Shown here piece after piece: positions 24,873 through 32,007 of a stretch of DNA of 64,000 nt. Position numbers and translations under genes: made by a program. The first letter of the stretch is position 1, and each line of letters starts with the position of its first letter. The notes under the pieces were generated by a model that was not told where the DNA came from, made no database searches, and saw only the letters and a list, made by a program, of their open reading frames with translations. Origin of the DNA: Candidatus Poribacteria bacterium (lineage in GTDB: Bacteria; Poribacteria; WGA-4E; WGA-3G); the NCBI GenBank assembly GCA_026702755.1, contig JAPPBX010000061.1, forward strand, positions 57,508 through 121,507, written 5' to 3'.

Positions 24873-25237
24873 TGTGGCTTTTTCTCTCGGTGTTCTGAAT
24901 CGTAAATCAGAAATTTAATGATCTCTTCTGCCGTTTTCGGCGTAAGTCCTGAACCCGGTTTCCGCATCATCTTATAGACATACTTCCGCCATTCTTCCCC
25001 TGTAAAGGTGGAATTGATCGGACGTGCTACGGTATGACACCGACTACATTTACGGGTAAAGAGTTCGTACGCCTTTTGCATTTCGGGCGGATAAGCAGTG
25101 ACATCAATAAAGTTAGGTCCCTTATCCGCTGGATAAGTTTTAGGTGCCGCGCGCGGGACGCGCAAGACGTAAATCATCCCAATCCCAACCAGAAGGACAA
25201 TCCCCAGCACGGTAATCCAAACAATTCTGTTTTGCAT
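24869..25237 (-). CDS. Membrane-anchored c-type cytochrome
   Basis: 122 residues: one N-terminal helix (about 5-25, IVWITVLGIVLLVGIGMIYVL) serving as anchor or uncleaved signal, then a small monohaem domain with the haem-binding motif CSRCH (near residue 64). A candidate distal Met lies in YVYKMMRKPGSG. It is probably an electron-transfer protein at the outer face of the inner membrane. Its last codons overlap the start of the TlpA-like gene (ATGA), so the pair is translationally coupled. This suggests a shared role in thiol redox or cytochrome maturation outside the cytoplasm. Confidence 0.85.
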   Translation of the reverse strand: MQNRIVWITVLGIVLLVGIGMIYVLRVPRAAPKTYPADKGPNFIDVTAYPPEMQKAYELFTRKCSRCHTVARPINSTFTGEEWRKYVYKMMRKPGSGLTPKTAEEIIKFLIYDSEHREKKPQ

Positions 25238-25274
25238 CTATGAGTGAACTGCGACCCCTCAAACATTGCCTGAG

Positions 25275-25643
25275 TTAGTGGAGCGCGTTAATACTTACAT
25301 CACCATCGTCTATAACATCTAATACCACACGACTTCCATACAGCAAAGACATTCCGACTAAGGGTCCACCATCTGTTTGCAGGGTAGACACGTTGTGTTC
25401 TTCGCCATGCCACAGTGCAGCCAGGAGGTATTTCTCCAAAACCACCTCAGTTCCGTCACCGAGAATTACCGCTTGATTATCAATCCGTCGGAGTTTGAGC
25501 CGATCGATTAAATCACTTGGCAAAGCCAAATAGCCAGAAAAGCCTGTATCAACGACAGCCTCAATTTTCTCCTGTCTATTCAATCCGATGACGACCAATT
25601 CGATGACCACTTCCAGATCGGTTGTAACTTTTCCTATAATCAT
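25275..25643 (-). CDS. Clan AA (retropepsin-like) aspartic protease
   Basis: 122 residues with the catalytic motif AVVDTGFSGYLALP near residue 30 (D-T-G), then a C-terminal GxxLLYGSRVVLDV (PLVGMSLLYGSRVVLDVIDDGD), as in retropepsin-like single-domain bacterial proteases that act as homodimers. It overlaps the upstream small gene by ATGA (25640-25643). Such two-gene units, a small upstream partner plus a clan AA protease, recur in cyanobacteria and similar genomes and may behave like addiction modules. The target is unknown. Confidence 0.82.
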   Translation of the reverse strand: MIIGKVTTDLEVVIELVVIGLNRQEKIEAVVDTGFSGYLALPSDLIDRLKLRRIDNQAVILGDGTEVVLEKYLLAALWHGEEHNVSTLQTDGGPLVGMSLLYGSRVVLDVIDDGDVSINALH

Positions 25644-25909
25644 TGTTTCTGCGACGAAAATTTAAAGCCGATTCGATGAGCAGCCCGAAACCCGATGCGT
25701 AAACTGTAAATCACAGCCTCAGGACGCTTAGCAAGGAGACGCAGAGACGGAGATAAATCGTCGGTGTCAATTTCATAGTCCCCTGTTTCGATGTCAACAG
25801 ACAAAAACTTGCCTTTGTGCTGCGGTTCAACCTTCTCACGTATTTGTTGTTGATAGATCTCTTTCCCGCGTGCAGCGATAGTTCCAGGCGGATAATCCGA
25901 ATATGGCAT
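25640..25909 (-). CDS. Small partner of the aspartic protease
   Basis: About 89 residues from MPYSDYPPGTIAARGKEIYQQQI, with GGAG 7 bases upstream of the ATG, which is why this start is chosen over a slightly earlier one. Charged and helical at the start, then a short beta-rich stretch (KFLSVDIETGDYEIDTDDLSPSLRLLAKRPEAVIYSLRIG). I do not recognise a named domain; it resembles small proteins encoded directly before clan AA proteases. The ATGA overlap with the protease gene indicates strict co-translation. It lies 15 bases after the transketolase gene. Confidence 0.7.
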   Translation of the reverse strand: MPYSDYPPGTIAARGKEIYQQQIREKVEPQHKGKFLSVDIETGDYEIDTDDLSPSLRLLAKRPEAVIYSLRIGFRAAHRIGFKFSSQKQ

Positions 25910-25924
25910 AACAGTTCTCCTCAA

Positions 25925-27781
25925 TTATAGCATCAGCTCTTTCACCTTCTGCACAATAGCATTTGCACTAATGCCGTGATATTCCAAGAGTTCTTCCGGT
26001 TTTCCAGATCGCGGCATTCCGGTAACAGCAAGTTTATGGACGTAAATCCGTTTCGTTGCTACAGCCTCCAGCACAGCATCCCCTAGACCGCCCTCAGGAT
26101 AATGGTCCTCGACGGTGATTAAGGTGTTGTTCGTTTCGGACGCTGCCTTTTGCAGTGCCTCCGCATCAATCGGCTTGATGGAATATAAATCAATGACGCG
26201 TATAGCAATCCCGTCTTGCGCAAGAATCTCGTGTGCCTTCAATGCTTCGTGAAGTGCAACACCTGCGGCAACAACCGTCACTTTATCCTCACTGCTTTCC
26301 CGAACAACCTTACACCCACCGATGGGAAAACGCTCAGCGGCATCATAGAGAATAGCGGTTTTCGGGCGTGAGGTGCGGAGGTAAACAATCCCTTCGTGTG
26401 CAGCAGCCTCAGCGACAAGTCGTTCAGCGGCAATTGCATCGCTTGGATACAGCACAACCGCCCCCGGAATCGCTCGGAACATAGCGACATCTTCTAATCC
26501 CATCTGTGAAGGTCCGTCTTCACCAATTGAGACACCACAATGTGAACCGGCATATTTAATATTCGCCTGTGAGATCGCGGACATCCGAATTTGGTCATAA
26601 GCGCGCGATAAAAACGCAGCGAACGTAGAGACAAACGGAATCTTTCCGCGCTTCGCCAAACCGATGCCTGCCCCCACCAAATTTTGCTCCGCGATGAACA
26701 TTTCAAAATATCTGTTCGGATGGAGTTCCATAAATTGTTCAGCATAAGTGGAGTTTTTCGTATCTCCATCCAAGGCAACAACGTCCGGATTCACACTGCC
26801 GAGCTTGGCAAGCCCTGCGCCATAGCCACTACGCGTTGCAACATCTTCGTCGGGTGGATAGTCAGGCGGTTCACACTCGGTTACAGCAGAACCGTTTTCA
26901 CTGACACTTGTAGCACTCGGCGATTCGATTTGTAGGGGCGAGGTCACCTCGTCCCTACTCAAAGGACCAAGTTCCGCTAAGGCTTTATCAAGTTCCTCAC
27001 CTTGAGCAAGTGCTTTCCCGTGCCAATTGTCCGCGTTTTCAAGAAACGAAACACCCTTGCCCTTAAAGGTCTTAGCGACTATCATTGTCGGCTTTTCAGT
27101 TGAAGCCTTGGCTTGCTCAAGTGCGGGAAGGATGTCATCAAAATCATGACCATCAATGCCGATGGCTTGCCAGCCGAACGCCTCAAAACGCCGGCAGTAT
27201 GTATCAACGTCGAAAGTATACATCGTCCGCTGACTCTGCCCAAGGGCGTTAACATCTACAATTCCGATTAGATTATTAAGCTCGTAGTGGGATGCCAAAG
27301 CGGCTGCCTCCCAGACACCACCTTCAGCAGTCTCGCCATCACCGAGGAGGACGTAGACGCGATAATCAGACGCGTCCAAGTATTTGCCGTTGAGAGCCAT
27401 GCCAAGCCCAAGTGATAAGCCTTGTCCGAGCGAACCTGTCGCTACCTCTGTCCATTCAAACCGAGGGGTCGGATGTCCCTCCAAGATGCTGTCAATCTGC
27501 CGGAGGGTACGTAGTTTCTCGGTCGGGATAATACCCGCTTCCGCATAAGCAGCATAAAGCAGCGGTGCCGCATGTCCCTTCGACAAAATGAACCTATCGT
27601 TGTTGGGGTTCTGGGCATTGGTAGTGTCATAACGCATGGCGTGAAAAAAGAGTGCTGAGACAATATCCGCGGCTGACAGACAGGTGGTTGGATGCCCAGA
27701 CCCTGCTTCCGATGTCGAGACGATCGAATGAATTCGTAAGTTAGTCGCCTTCTGTTTGAGAAAAGTTTTCAAGGTTTCCAC
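25925..27781 (-). CDS. tkt: Transketolase (single-chain)
   Basis: 618 residues. The N-terminal thiamine-diphosphate domain has SGHPTTCLSAADIVSALFF, RFILSKGHAAPLLYA and the ThDP motif GDGETAEGG...N. The central Pyr domain has SGYGAGLAKLG and FVSTFAAFLSRAYDQIR. The C-terminal domain has TVEDHYPEGGLGDAVLEAVA. It catalyses two-carbon ketol transfer in the pentose phosphate pathway. Compared with the roughly 660-residue classical enzyme it is the shorter bacterial/archaeal type, here fused as one chain. The linker between the two catalytic halves (about residues 270-315) is Ser/Glu/Pro rich and contains an in-frame palindromic insertion at 26932-26958. Confidence 0.92.
   Translation of the reverse strand: METLKTFLKQKATNLRIHSIVSTSEAGSGHPTTCLSAADIVSALFFHAMRYDTTNAQNPNNDRFILSKGHAAPLLYAAYAEAGIIPTEKLRTLRQIDSILEGHPTPRFEWTEVATGSLGQGLSLGLGMALNGKYLDASDYRVYVLLGDGETAEGGVWEAAALASHYELNNLIGIVDVNALGQSQRTMYTFDVDTYCRRFEAFGWQAIGIDGHDFDDILPALEQAKASTEKPTMIVAKTFKGKGVSFLENADNWHGKALAQGEELDKALAELGPLSRDEVTSPLQIESPSATSVSENGSAVTECEPPDYPPDEDVATRSGYGAGLAKLGSVNPDVVALDGDTKNSTYAEQFMELHPNRYFEMFIAEQNLVGAGIGLAKRGKIPFVSTFAAFLSRAYDQIRMSAISQANIKYAGSHCGVSIGEDGPSQMGLEDVAMFRAIPGAVVLYPSDAIAAERLVAEAAAHEGIVYLRTSRPKTAILYDAAERFPIGGCKVVRESSEDKVTVVAAGVALHEALKAHEILAQDGIAIRVIDLYSIKPIDAEALQKAASETNNTLITVEDHYPEGGLGDAVLEAVATKRIYVHKLAVTGMPRSGKPEELLEYHGISANAIVQKVKELML
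26932..26958. repeat. Palindromic element inside the transketolase linker
   Basis: 27 bases with arms GTAGGGGCGAGGT and ACCTCGTCCCTAC around a single central base, differing at one position. It encodes part of the interdomain linker in frame. The same design (GGCGAGGT...ACCTCG) occurs in intergenic copies at 29764-29784 and 41385-41411. Confidence 0.75.
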
Positions 27782-27817
27782 AAATTTTCGGACTCTCCTT
27801 TATTTCTTAATATGGAC

Positions 27818-27850
27818 GTGCCCTTTGCAATACGAGTTTGCAAGGCGCAC
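27818..27850. repeat. Inverted repeat upstream of transketolase
   Basis: GTGCCCTTTGCAA at 27818-27830 pairs with TTGCAAGGCGCAC at 27838-27850 with a mismatch and a G-T pair. It lies in the 87-base gap between the acidic TPR gene's end and the transketolase start. It may terminate the upstream transcript or belong to the dispersed GCAA-type palindromes. Confidence 0.5.
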
Positions 27851-27868
27851 TATAAAACACACAACAGT

Positions 27869-28603
27869 TTAAGCATCTTTCGTGTTCAACTCATCTGCTC
27901 TCCGCTGTGCGGCTAAGACAAGGTAATGTCCTTGACAATTCTGGACGAGGCTCTCAAAAGTCCCAATGGCTTGCGGAATGTCCTGTATCTTGACATACGC
28001 CTCCGCTTGCCAGTACATGGCTTTCGCTACGATTTCATTGGAATCGGTCTCTTCTGTATCTTGGGCCTCGTTTTCTATAGCCTCGCTAAATTTTTCGATT
28101 GCCCGTTGATAATCTTTCTCCTCATAGTAGGCTGTTACAGCGTCTGCATAAGCGTAGTTGCTTTGCTCTTGAGGTCGGAAAGGTTCAATTTCCAACGAAG
28201 GCAGCTCCAGCGGGGGTAACTCGACCTCTAAATCTTCTTCGTCCGGCAACGCGTCTATTGCTTCTGCAAGCCGTTGTTCGTATGCCTCAGTATCACGGTC
28301 ATCCGCTTCTTCTGCCGCACTGTCCGCCTGTTGATCTTGTTCATCGTCATCCGCTTCTTCTGCCGCACTATCCTCCAGCTCATCGTCGTCGTCCTCTTCT
28401 TCCTCTTCTGTTCCTGTTGCTTCACGAAAAGCCTGAGAGAGTGCGGTATCAGGACTTTCTAAATCATCGGAATCGTCATCCTCTTCATCCAGAAATGCCT
28501 CTTGTGACTCATCATCAAAATCGTCTGTTTCATCGAAATCATCTGTTTCATCAAAACTATCTTCTTCGTCATAGCCATCTTCTTCGTCATAACTAAAAGC
28601 CAT
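27869..28603 (-). CDS. Acidic, TPR-containing hypothetical protein
   Basis: About 244 residues from MAFSYDEEDGYDEEDSFDE, chosen because GGAGGAACAA immediately precedes this ATG. The first about 130 residues are extremely acidic (Asp/Glu runs, with SAAEEADD repeated). The last about 90 residues contain TPR-like helices (YADAVTAYYEEKDYQRAIEKFSEAIE, AKAMYWQAEAYVKIQDIPQAIGTFESLV). It is probably a cytoplasmic protein-interaction factor. No enzymatic motif is visible. The DNA repeat encoding EEADD may vary in copy number between strains. Confidence 0.65.
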   Translation of the reverse strand: MAFSYDEEDGYDEEDSFDETDDFDETDDFDDESQEAFLDEEDDDSDDLESPDTALSQAFREATGTEEEEEDDDDELEDSAAEEADDDEQDQQADSAAEEADDRDTEAYEQRLAEAIDALPDEEDLEVELPPLELPSLEIEPFRPQEQSNYAYADAVTAYYEEKDYQRAIEKFSEAIENEAQDTEETDSNEIVAKAMYWQAEAYVKIQDIPQAIGTFESLVQNCQGHYLVLAAQRRADELNTKDA

Positions 28604-28737
28604 TTGTTCCTCCATTTTTCTGTTTTTTTTATCCCAAGACGGGCCTGAACAGTAATTCCACAATCCATGTTGGAGTACGTTGATTCTATTGGATTTACGG
28701 TAGTACGAGGGTTTCCGGTTTAGGATACTATTCATGC

Positions 28738-28759
28738 GGGCGGGCACAATAGCCCGCCC
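28738..28759. repeat. GC-rich hairpin between minus-strand genes
   Basis: GGGCGGGC at 28738-28745, loop ACAATA, GCCCGCCC at 28752-28759; a perfect 8-bp stem. It lies after the stop of the LamG gene (28792). There is no run of T, so it is a processing or attenuation hairpin or another dispersed palindrome rather than a clear intrinsic terminator. Confidence 0.5.
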
Positions 28760-28791
28760 CAACAGATAGCAATCCGTCAGCCAAGTTTCAT

Positions 28792-29607
28792 CTAATACTT
28801 GACCTTCACCTCTGCCCAAGTGGTTGTCATCTTGTCAGCAGGATCAACCCCTAAGGCTGAATGCATACCGTCTAACATCGACTCAATGTCCCTTTGCTCC
28901 AAAGCGACATCAAAGATTACAGCCTCATCAATAGTAACGTCGCCGAATCGTCCAGCACAACAAGTATCATTACCGATGTAGACCGGACCGGTATCCAAAT
29001 CAATCGGATTTTTAGTCAGATCCAGTGAGCTCTCTTCTTTTCCATCAATATAGATGTACCACTCACCGGTCTTGCTATCATAAGTAGTCGTGTACATGTG
29101 CCACTGGGTAATATCTTTGGGACCGATTTCCCCATCGCGCCAGCCCCCGGGCTTATTCCAACAGCCCCCGTTGCAAATGGGCCAGGAAACATTTTTTGTG
29201 CCTGCGTTCGGATGGATGATATAGGCGTTCCGTTTTTCAAAAAGGAAGCCGTGCTGGTTCCAGGTATCTGTATGACTTTTCGCCCAAATAGAGACGGTGA
29301 TCGCTTTTGTTGGATTCTCATGGGCTGGAATAACAATATGTGCGCCAGCACCATCAAGTTCAAGTCCCTTCCCAAATTGACCATCAACCCATTTCGGCTT
29401 ACCTTCAAATTCACCATCCAGTCCATTTCCGGTCTCATCGGTTGCGACATTTCCTTTACCCGCATCAAAAAGCCACATCCCGACAATAGTATCAGGGTCA
29501 ATCTCGGCTGAAGCGGTGGAATTGATCAGAATACTAATGGCAAAGAGACCTGTAAGCACGACACTCAAAAGCGCAAGTCTTCCAAAGAAAAAAGAGCTGA
29601 AATTCAT
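28792..29607 (-). CDS. Secreted LamG-domain protein (paralogue A)
   Basis: 271 residues with a signal peptide (about residues 9-34, LALLSVVLTGLFAISILI...ASAEID) then a LamG/concanavalin lectin domain: VGMWLFDAGKGNVATDETGNGLDGEFEGKPKWVDGQFGKGLELDGAGAHI, ITVSIWAKSHTD and IYIDGKEESSLDL. Such domains bind glycans or matrix components at the cell surface. It ends with ADKMTTTWAEVKVKY, a tail shared with two other secreted proteins here. A GGAGGT site precedes the ATG. It is about 70 percent alike to the gene at 29830, so a tandem duplication. Between the two lies a MITE-like repeat. Confidence 0.85.
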   Translation of the reverse strand: MNFSSFFFGRLALLSVVLTGLFAISILINSTASAEIDPDTIVGMWLFDAGKGNVATDETGNGLDGEFEGKPKWVDGQFGKGLELDGAGAHIVIPAHENPTKAITVSIWAKSHTDTWNQHGFLFEKRNAYIIHPNAGTKNVSWPICNGGCWNKPGGWRDGEIGPKDITQWHMYTTTYDSKTGEWYIYIDGKEESSLDLTKNPIDLDTGPVYIGNDTCCAGRFGDVTIDEAVIFDVALEQRDIESMLDGMHSALGVDPADKMTTTWAEVKVKY

Positions 29608-29703
29608 TTTGACCTCCTTTAGCGTGTTCTTCGTTGTATATGTGGATACAGCACCGACTTGCTACACTACTTTTACAGTATTTTACGCAAGTCGCGCGAA
29701 TAT

Positions 29704-29822
29704 TATAGTAAAATCCGAAAATATGTTTACAGTTCGTCAGGAACCAAAAGCCCCACTGCTGCTGGCGAGGATTGTATCCTCGCCCTTGCGTTGGTGTATA
29801 AGTAATTACGGGTTTTACTATA
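29704..29822. mobile_element. MITE-like element, family A copy 1
   Basis: 119 bases bounded by TATAGTAAAATCCG at the left and CGGGTTTTACTATA at the right, an inverted terminal repeat with one mismatch over 14 bases. It contains an internal perfect hairpin with arms GGCGAGGAT / ATCCTCGCC (29764-29784). No ORF. A second copy with the same ends lies at 57788-57915, which supports a mobile, non-autonomous element. Confidence 0.75.
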
Positions 29823-29829
29823 AAAAGCC

Positions 29830-30660
29830 CTAATACTTGACTTTCACATCCGCCCAGGTGGTTGTCATTTTATCAGCTGGTTCAACCGCCAAGACTTCAG
29901 CATAAAGTCCGTTTTTATACAGTTTTTCAATGTCCTCCTGTTCCAAAGCGACACTGAGAATTAAGACTTCGTCAACAGCACCTGCGCCAAAGCGTGCGCC
30001 CCCGCAGCAGTCATCAAATCCAATATTAGCGGGACCAGTATCAAGATCAATCGGATTTTTAGCCAAATCCAATGCGCTCGCTTCTTCGGCATCAATATAG
30101 ATGTACCACTCACCGGTCTTGCTATTATAAGTGGTGGTGTACATATGCCATTCGGTAATATCATCGGTGCCAACATTACCGTCATTCCAACCGCCGGGTT
30201 TATTCCAACAGCCGCCATTGCAAACCGGCCACGCGATATTTTTTGTTCCGCTGTTCGGATGGATAATATAGGCGTTCCGTTTTTCAACTATCCAACCAGG
30301 TTGGTTCCAAACGTCCCCCGCGCTTTTCGCCCACGCTGAGACCGTTATTGCTTCAGTTGGATTTTCATGCGCTGGAATCTGAACGTAAGCGGATTTACCA
30401 TCGAATTCAAGTGCCATCCCAAACTTACCCTCAACCCATTTAGGTTTGCCTTCAAATTCGCCATCTAAACCGTTTTCTGAAGCATCGGTTGCGACATTCC
30501 CTTTGCCTTCATCAAAAAGCCACACCCCGACAACGGTATCCGGGTCAATCTCGGCAAAGGTGCTGGAGACAAACAACACACCAGCAAAAAAGAAACTGAA
30601 ACATACAAAAACTAAGCTCACAAGCCAAAACTTGCCAGCAGAAATAACGCTGAAATTCAT
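29830..30660 (-). CDS. Secreted LamG-domain protein (paralogue B)
   Basis: 276 residues, signal peptide about 10-37 (FWLVSLVFVCFSFFFAGVLFV...STFAEID), then the LamG domain VGVWLFDEGKGNVATDASENGLDGEFEGKPKWVEGKFGMALEFDGKSAYVQIP, ITVSAWAKSAGDVW and IYIDAEEASALDL. A Cys pair in DCCGGARFG parallels DTCCAGRFG of paralogue A. It ends ADKMTTTWADVKVKY. A GGAGGG site precedes the ATG. It is probably a surface or secreted glycan-binding protein; it is upstream of paralogue A in the same direction, separated by the family A MITE-like element. Confidence 0.85.
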   Translation of the reverse strand: MNFSVISAGKFWLVSLVFVCFSFFFAGVLFVSSTFAEIDPDTVVGVWLFDEGKGNVATDASENGLDGEFEGKPKWVEGKFGMALEFDGKSAYVQIPAHENPTEAITVSAWAKSAGDVWNQPGWIVEKRNAYIIHPNSGTKNIAWPVCNGGCWNKPGGWNDGNVGTDDITEWHMYTTTYNSKTGEWYIYIDAEEASALDLAKNPIDLDTGPANIGFDDCCGGARFGAGAVDEVLILSVALEQEDIEKLYKNGLYAEVLAVEPADKMTTTWADVKVKY

Positions 30661-30821
30661 CTTGCCCTCCTGCTCAATATTACAACACCTCTAAAGACTT
30701 TATACATACACCCATTCGATTTATGTGGACACCACAATAGTGCTGAAGCATAAACCGCTGACAAACATTAGACATATATCTATCGTATCAGATTCATAGG
30801 TACATGTCAAGGGAAAAATCG

Positions 30822-30850
30822 TTGACATGAAAGAATTTTTCGTCTATAAT
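30822..30850 (+). promoter_or_regulatory. Consensus sigma70 promoter
   Basis: Perfect -35 TTGACA (30822-30827), 17-base spacer, perfect -10 TATAAT (30845-30850). It lies 39 bases before the start codon of the membrane protein gene at 30890, which has AGGA as ribosome-binding site. It probably drives the whole plus-strand run to 36.3 kb. Confidence 0.75.
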
Positions 30851-30889
30851 GCTCACATACGTTTACTCCAATATACAGTGTAGGAAAAC

Positions 30890-32002
30890 ATGAAGGAAAC
30901 AGGATTTATCTTTTTACTTTTTAGCTTTGGTGCGATGTCTATATTTGGACAGTTCCCAAATAATAAAGCACACGTTTCAGACCTGCTGCAACAATCGAAT
31001 TTTGAACAGAAAAAGTCTGCCAGCGGTGATCTTATCGCGCAAGATGGAACGGGACAAGAAACAACACCCCCAAATCTAACAGAAGAAGAGGACTCAGAAC
31101 ATGCTGAACAACCGATGTCAGTGTCAGAAGATACTGCCGACGAATCTACAAGGCAAGCCGAAGCAGTTGACACGGAAAAGATCCAGCGAATATTTAAGGT
31201 TGTCAACGATTACCAATTGGCAGCGGAGGAGACATTAACAACACTCGTCGTAATTGCCGGAAATGTTGCATTACAAGGACGTATTACCGGTAATGTGTTG
31301 ATAATCGGTGGAGATATTGAAATCACACCAGCCTCACAAGTGAATGGAACGCTCCACGTTATCGGCGGACACGTCACGGGAAACATAGAAAGCGTGGCGA
31401 ACCTTGAAGTAAACAATGACTGGCAGATGGTCCCTGCTGCGGTACACCTCGTGATGAATCCGCATATTTTTTGGGGGATCAGTAAACACACAAATTTCCG
31501 ATTGACATTCGTCAAGTTTGGTCTCTTCCTCCTGATGTATCTGCTAACAGCAGCTTTATTCCCAAAACCGATAAACGCCGTAAGTGAACTATTTGGACGG
31601 CGACCTATCGGCAGTATAATATTTGGCATCCTGATATTAGGCATAATACCGCTCCTCCTCGCCGCGCTAACACTTTCAATCGTCGGCGTGCCGTTCATGC
31701 TGTTAGTCCTTTCGTTTCTGATTCCACTGTCAATTTGTGGTAAGGCGGCGATTTTCCTTACACTCGGCGGCACTCTCTTTTCAGGGCGATGGAGACCGCT
31801 TGCCGTGATTTTTAGCTACACCCTCTATTTCATGGCTACAGCCTTGCCTTATATTGACTGGATGACGTTCCTGATTGTTAACGCTATCAGCATCGGACTC
31901 TGTCTACTGAAGATTATGAGTATGATGCGACCAGAAACGCCACACAAAAGCACTTATCCGCTCCCTGGTAGTGGGCAAGGGACCCTGTCAGAAAGAGTAT
32001 AA
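30890..32002 (+). CDS. Membrane protein with bactofilin-like polymer-forming region
   Basis: 370 residues. A signal-peptide-like start (IFLLFSFGAMSIFGQFP), an acidic linker (about 35-100), then short beta-repeats (LTTLVVIAGNVALQGRITGNVLIIGGDIEI, GTLHVIGGHVTGNIE) like polymer-forming (bactofilin) proteins. Next come four to five membrane helices (about 205-345) with VGVPFMLLVLSFLIPLSICGKAAIFL. The layout resembles DUF8173-type proteins. Role unknown; it may form an envelope scaffold. It is six bases from the BatA-like gene, and the two probably share a transcript from the consensus promoter at 30822. Confidence 0.65.
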   Translation: MKETGFIFLLFSFGAMSIFGQFPNNKAHVSDLLQQSNFEQKKSASGDLIAQDGTGQETTPPNLTEEEDSEHAEQPMSVSEDTADESTRQAEAVDTEKIQRIFKVVNDYQLAAEETLTTLVVIAGNVALQGRITGNVLIIGGDIEITPASQVNGTLHVIGGHVTGNIESVANLEVNNDWQMVPAAVHLVMNPHIFWGISKHTNFRLTFVKFGLFLLMYLLTAALFPKPINAVSELFGRRPIGSIIFGILILGIIPLLLAALTLSIVGVPFMLLVLSFLIPLSICGKAAIFLTLGGTLFSGRWRPLAVIFSYTLYFMATALPYIDWMTFLIVNAISIGLCLLKIMSMMRPETPHKSTYPLPGSGQGTLSERV

Positions 32003-32007
32003 TCTAC

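Noticed and set aside
29660..29695. TTTTACGCAAGTC as a third family B end
   Set aside because: The match to the CTTACGCA terminus is partial and has no partner end nearby.
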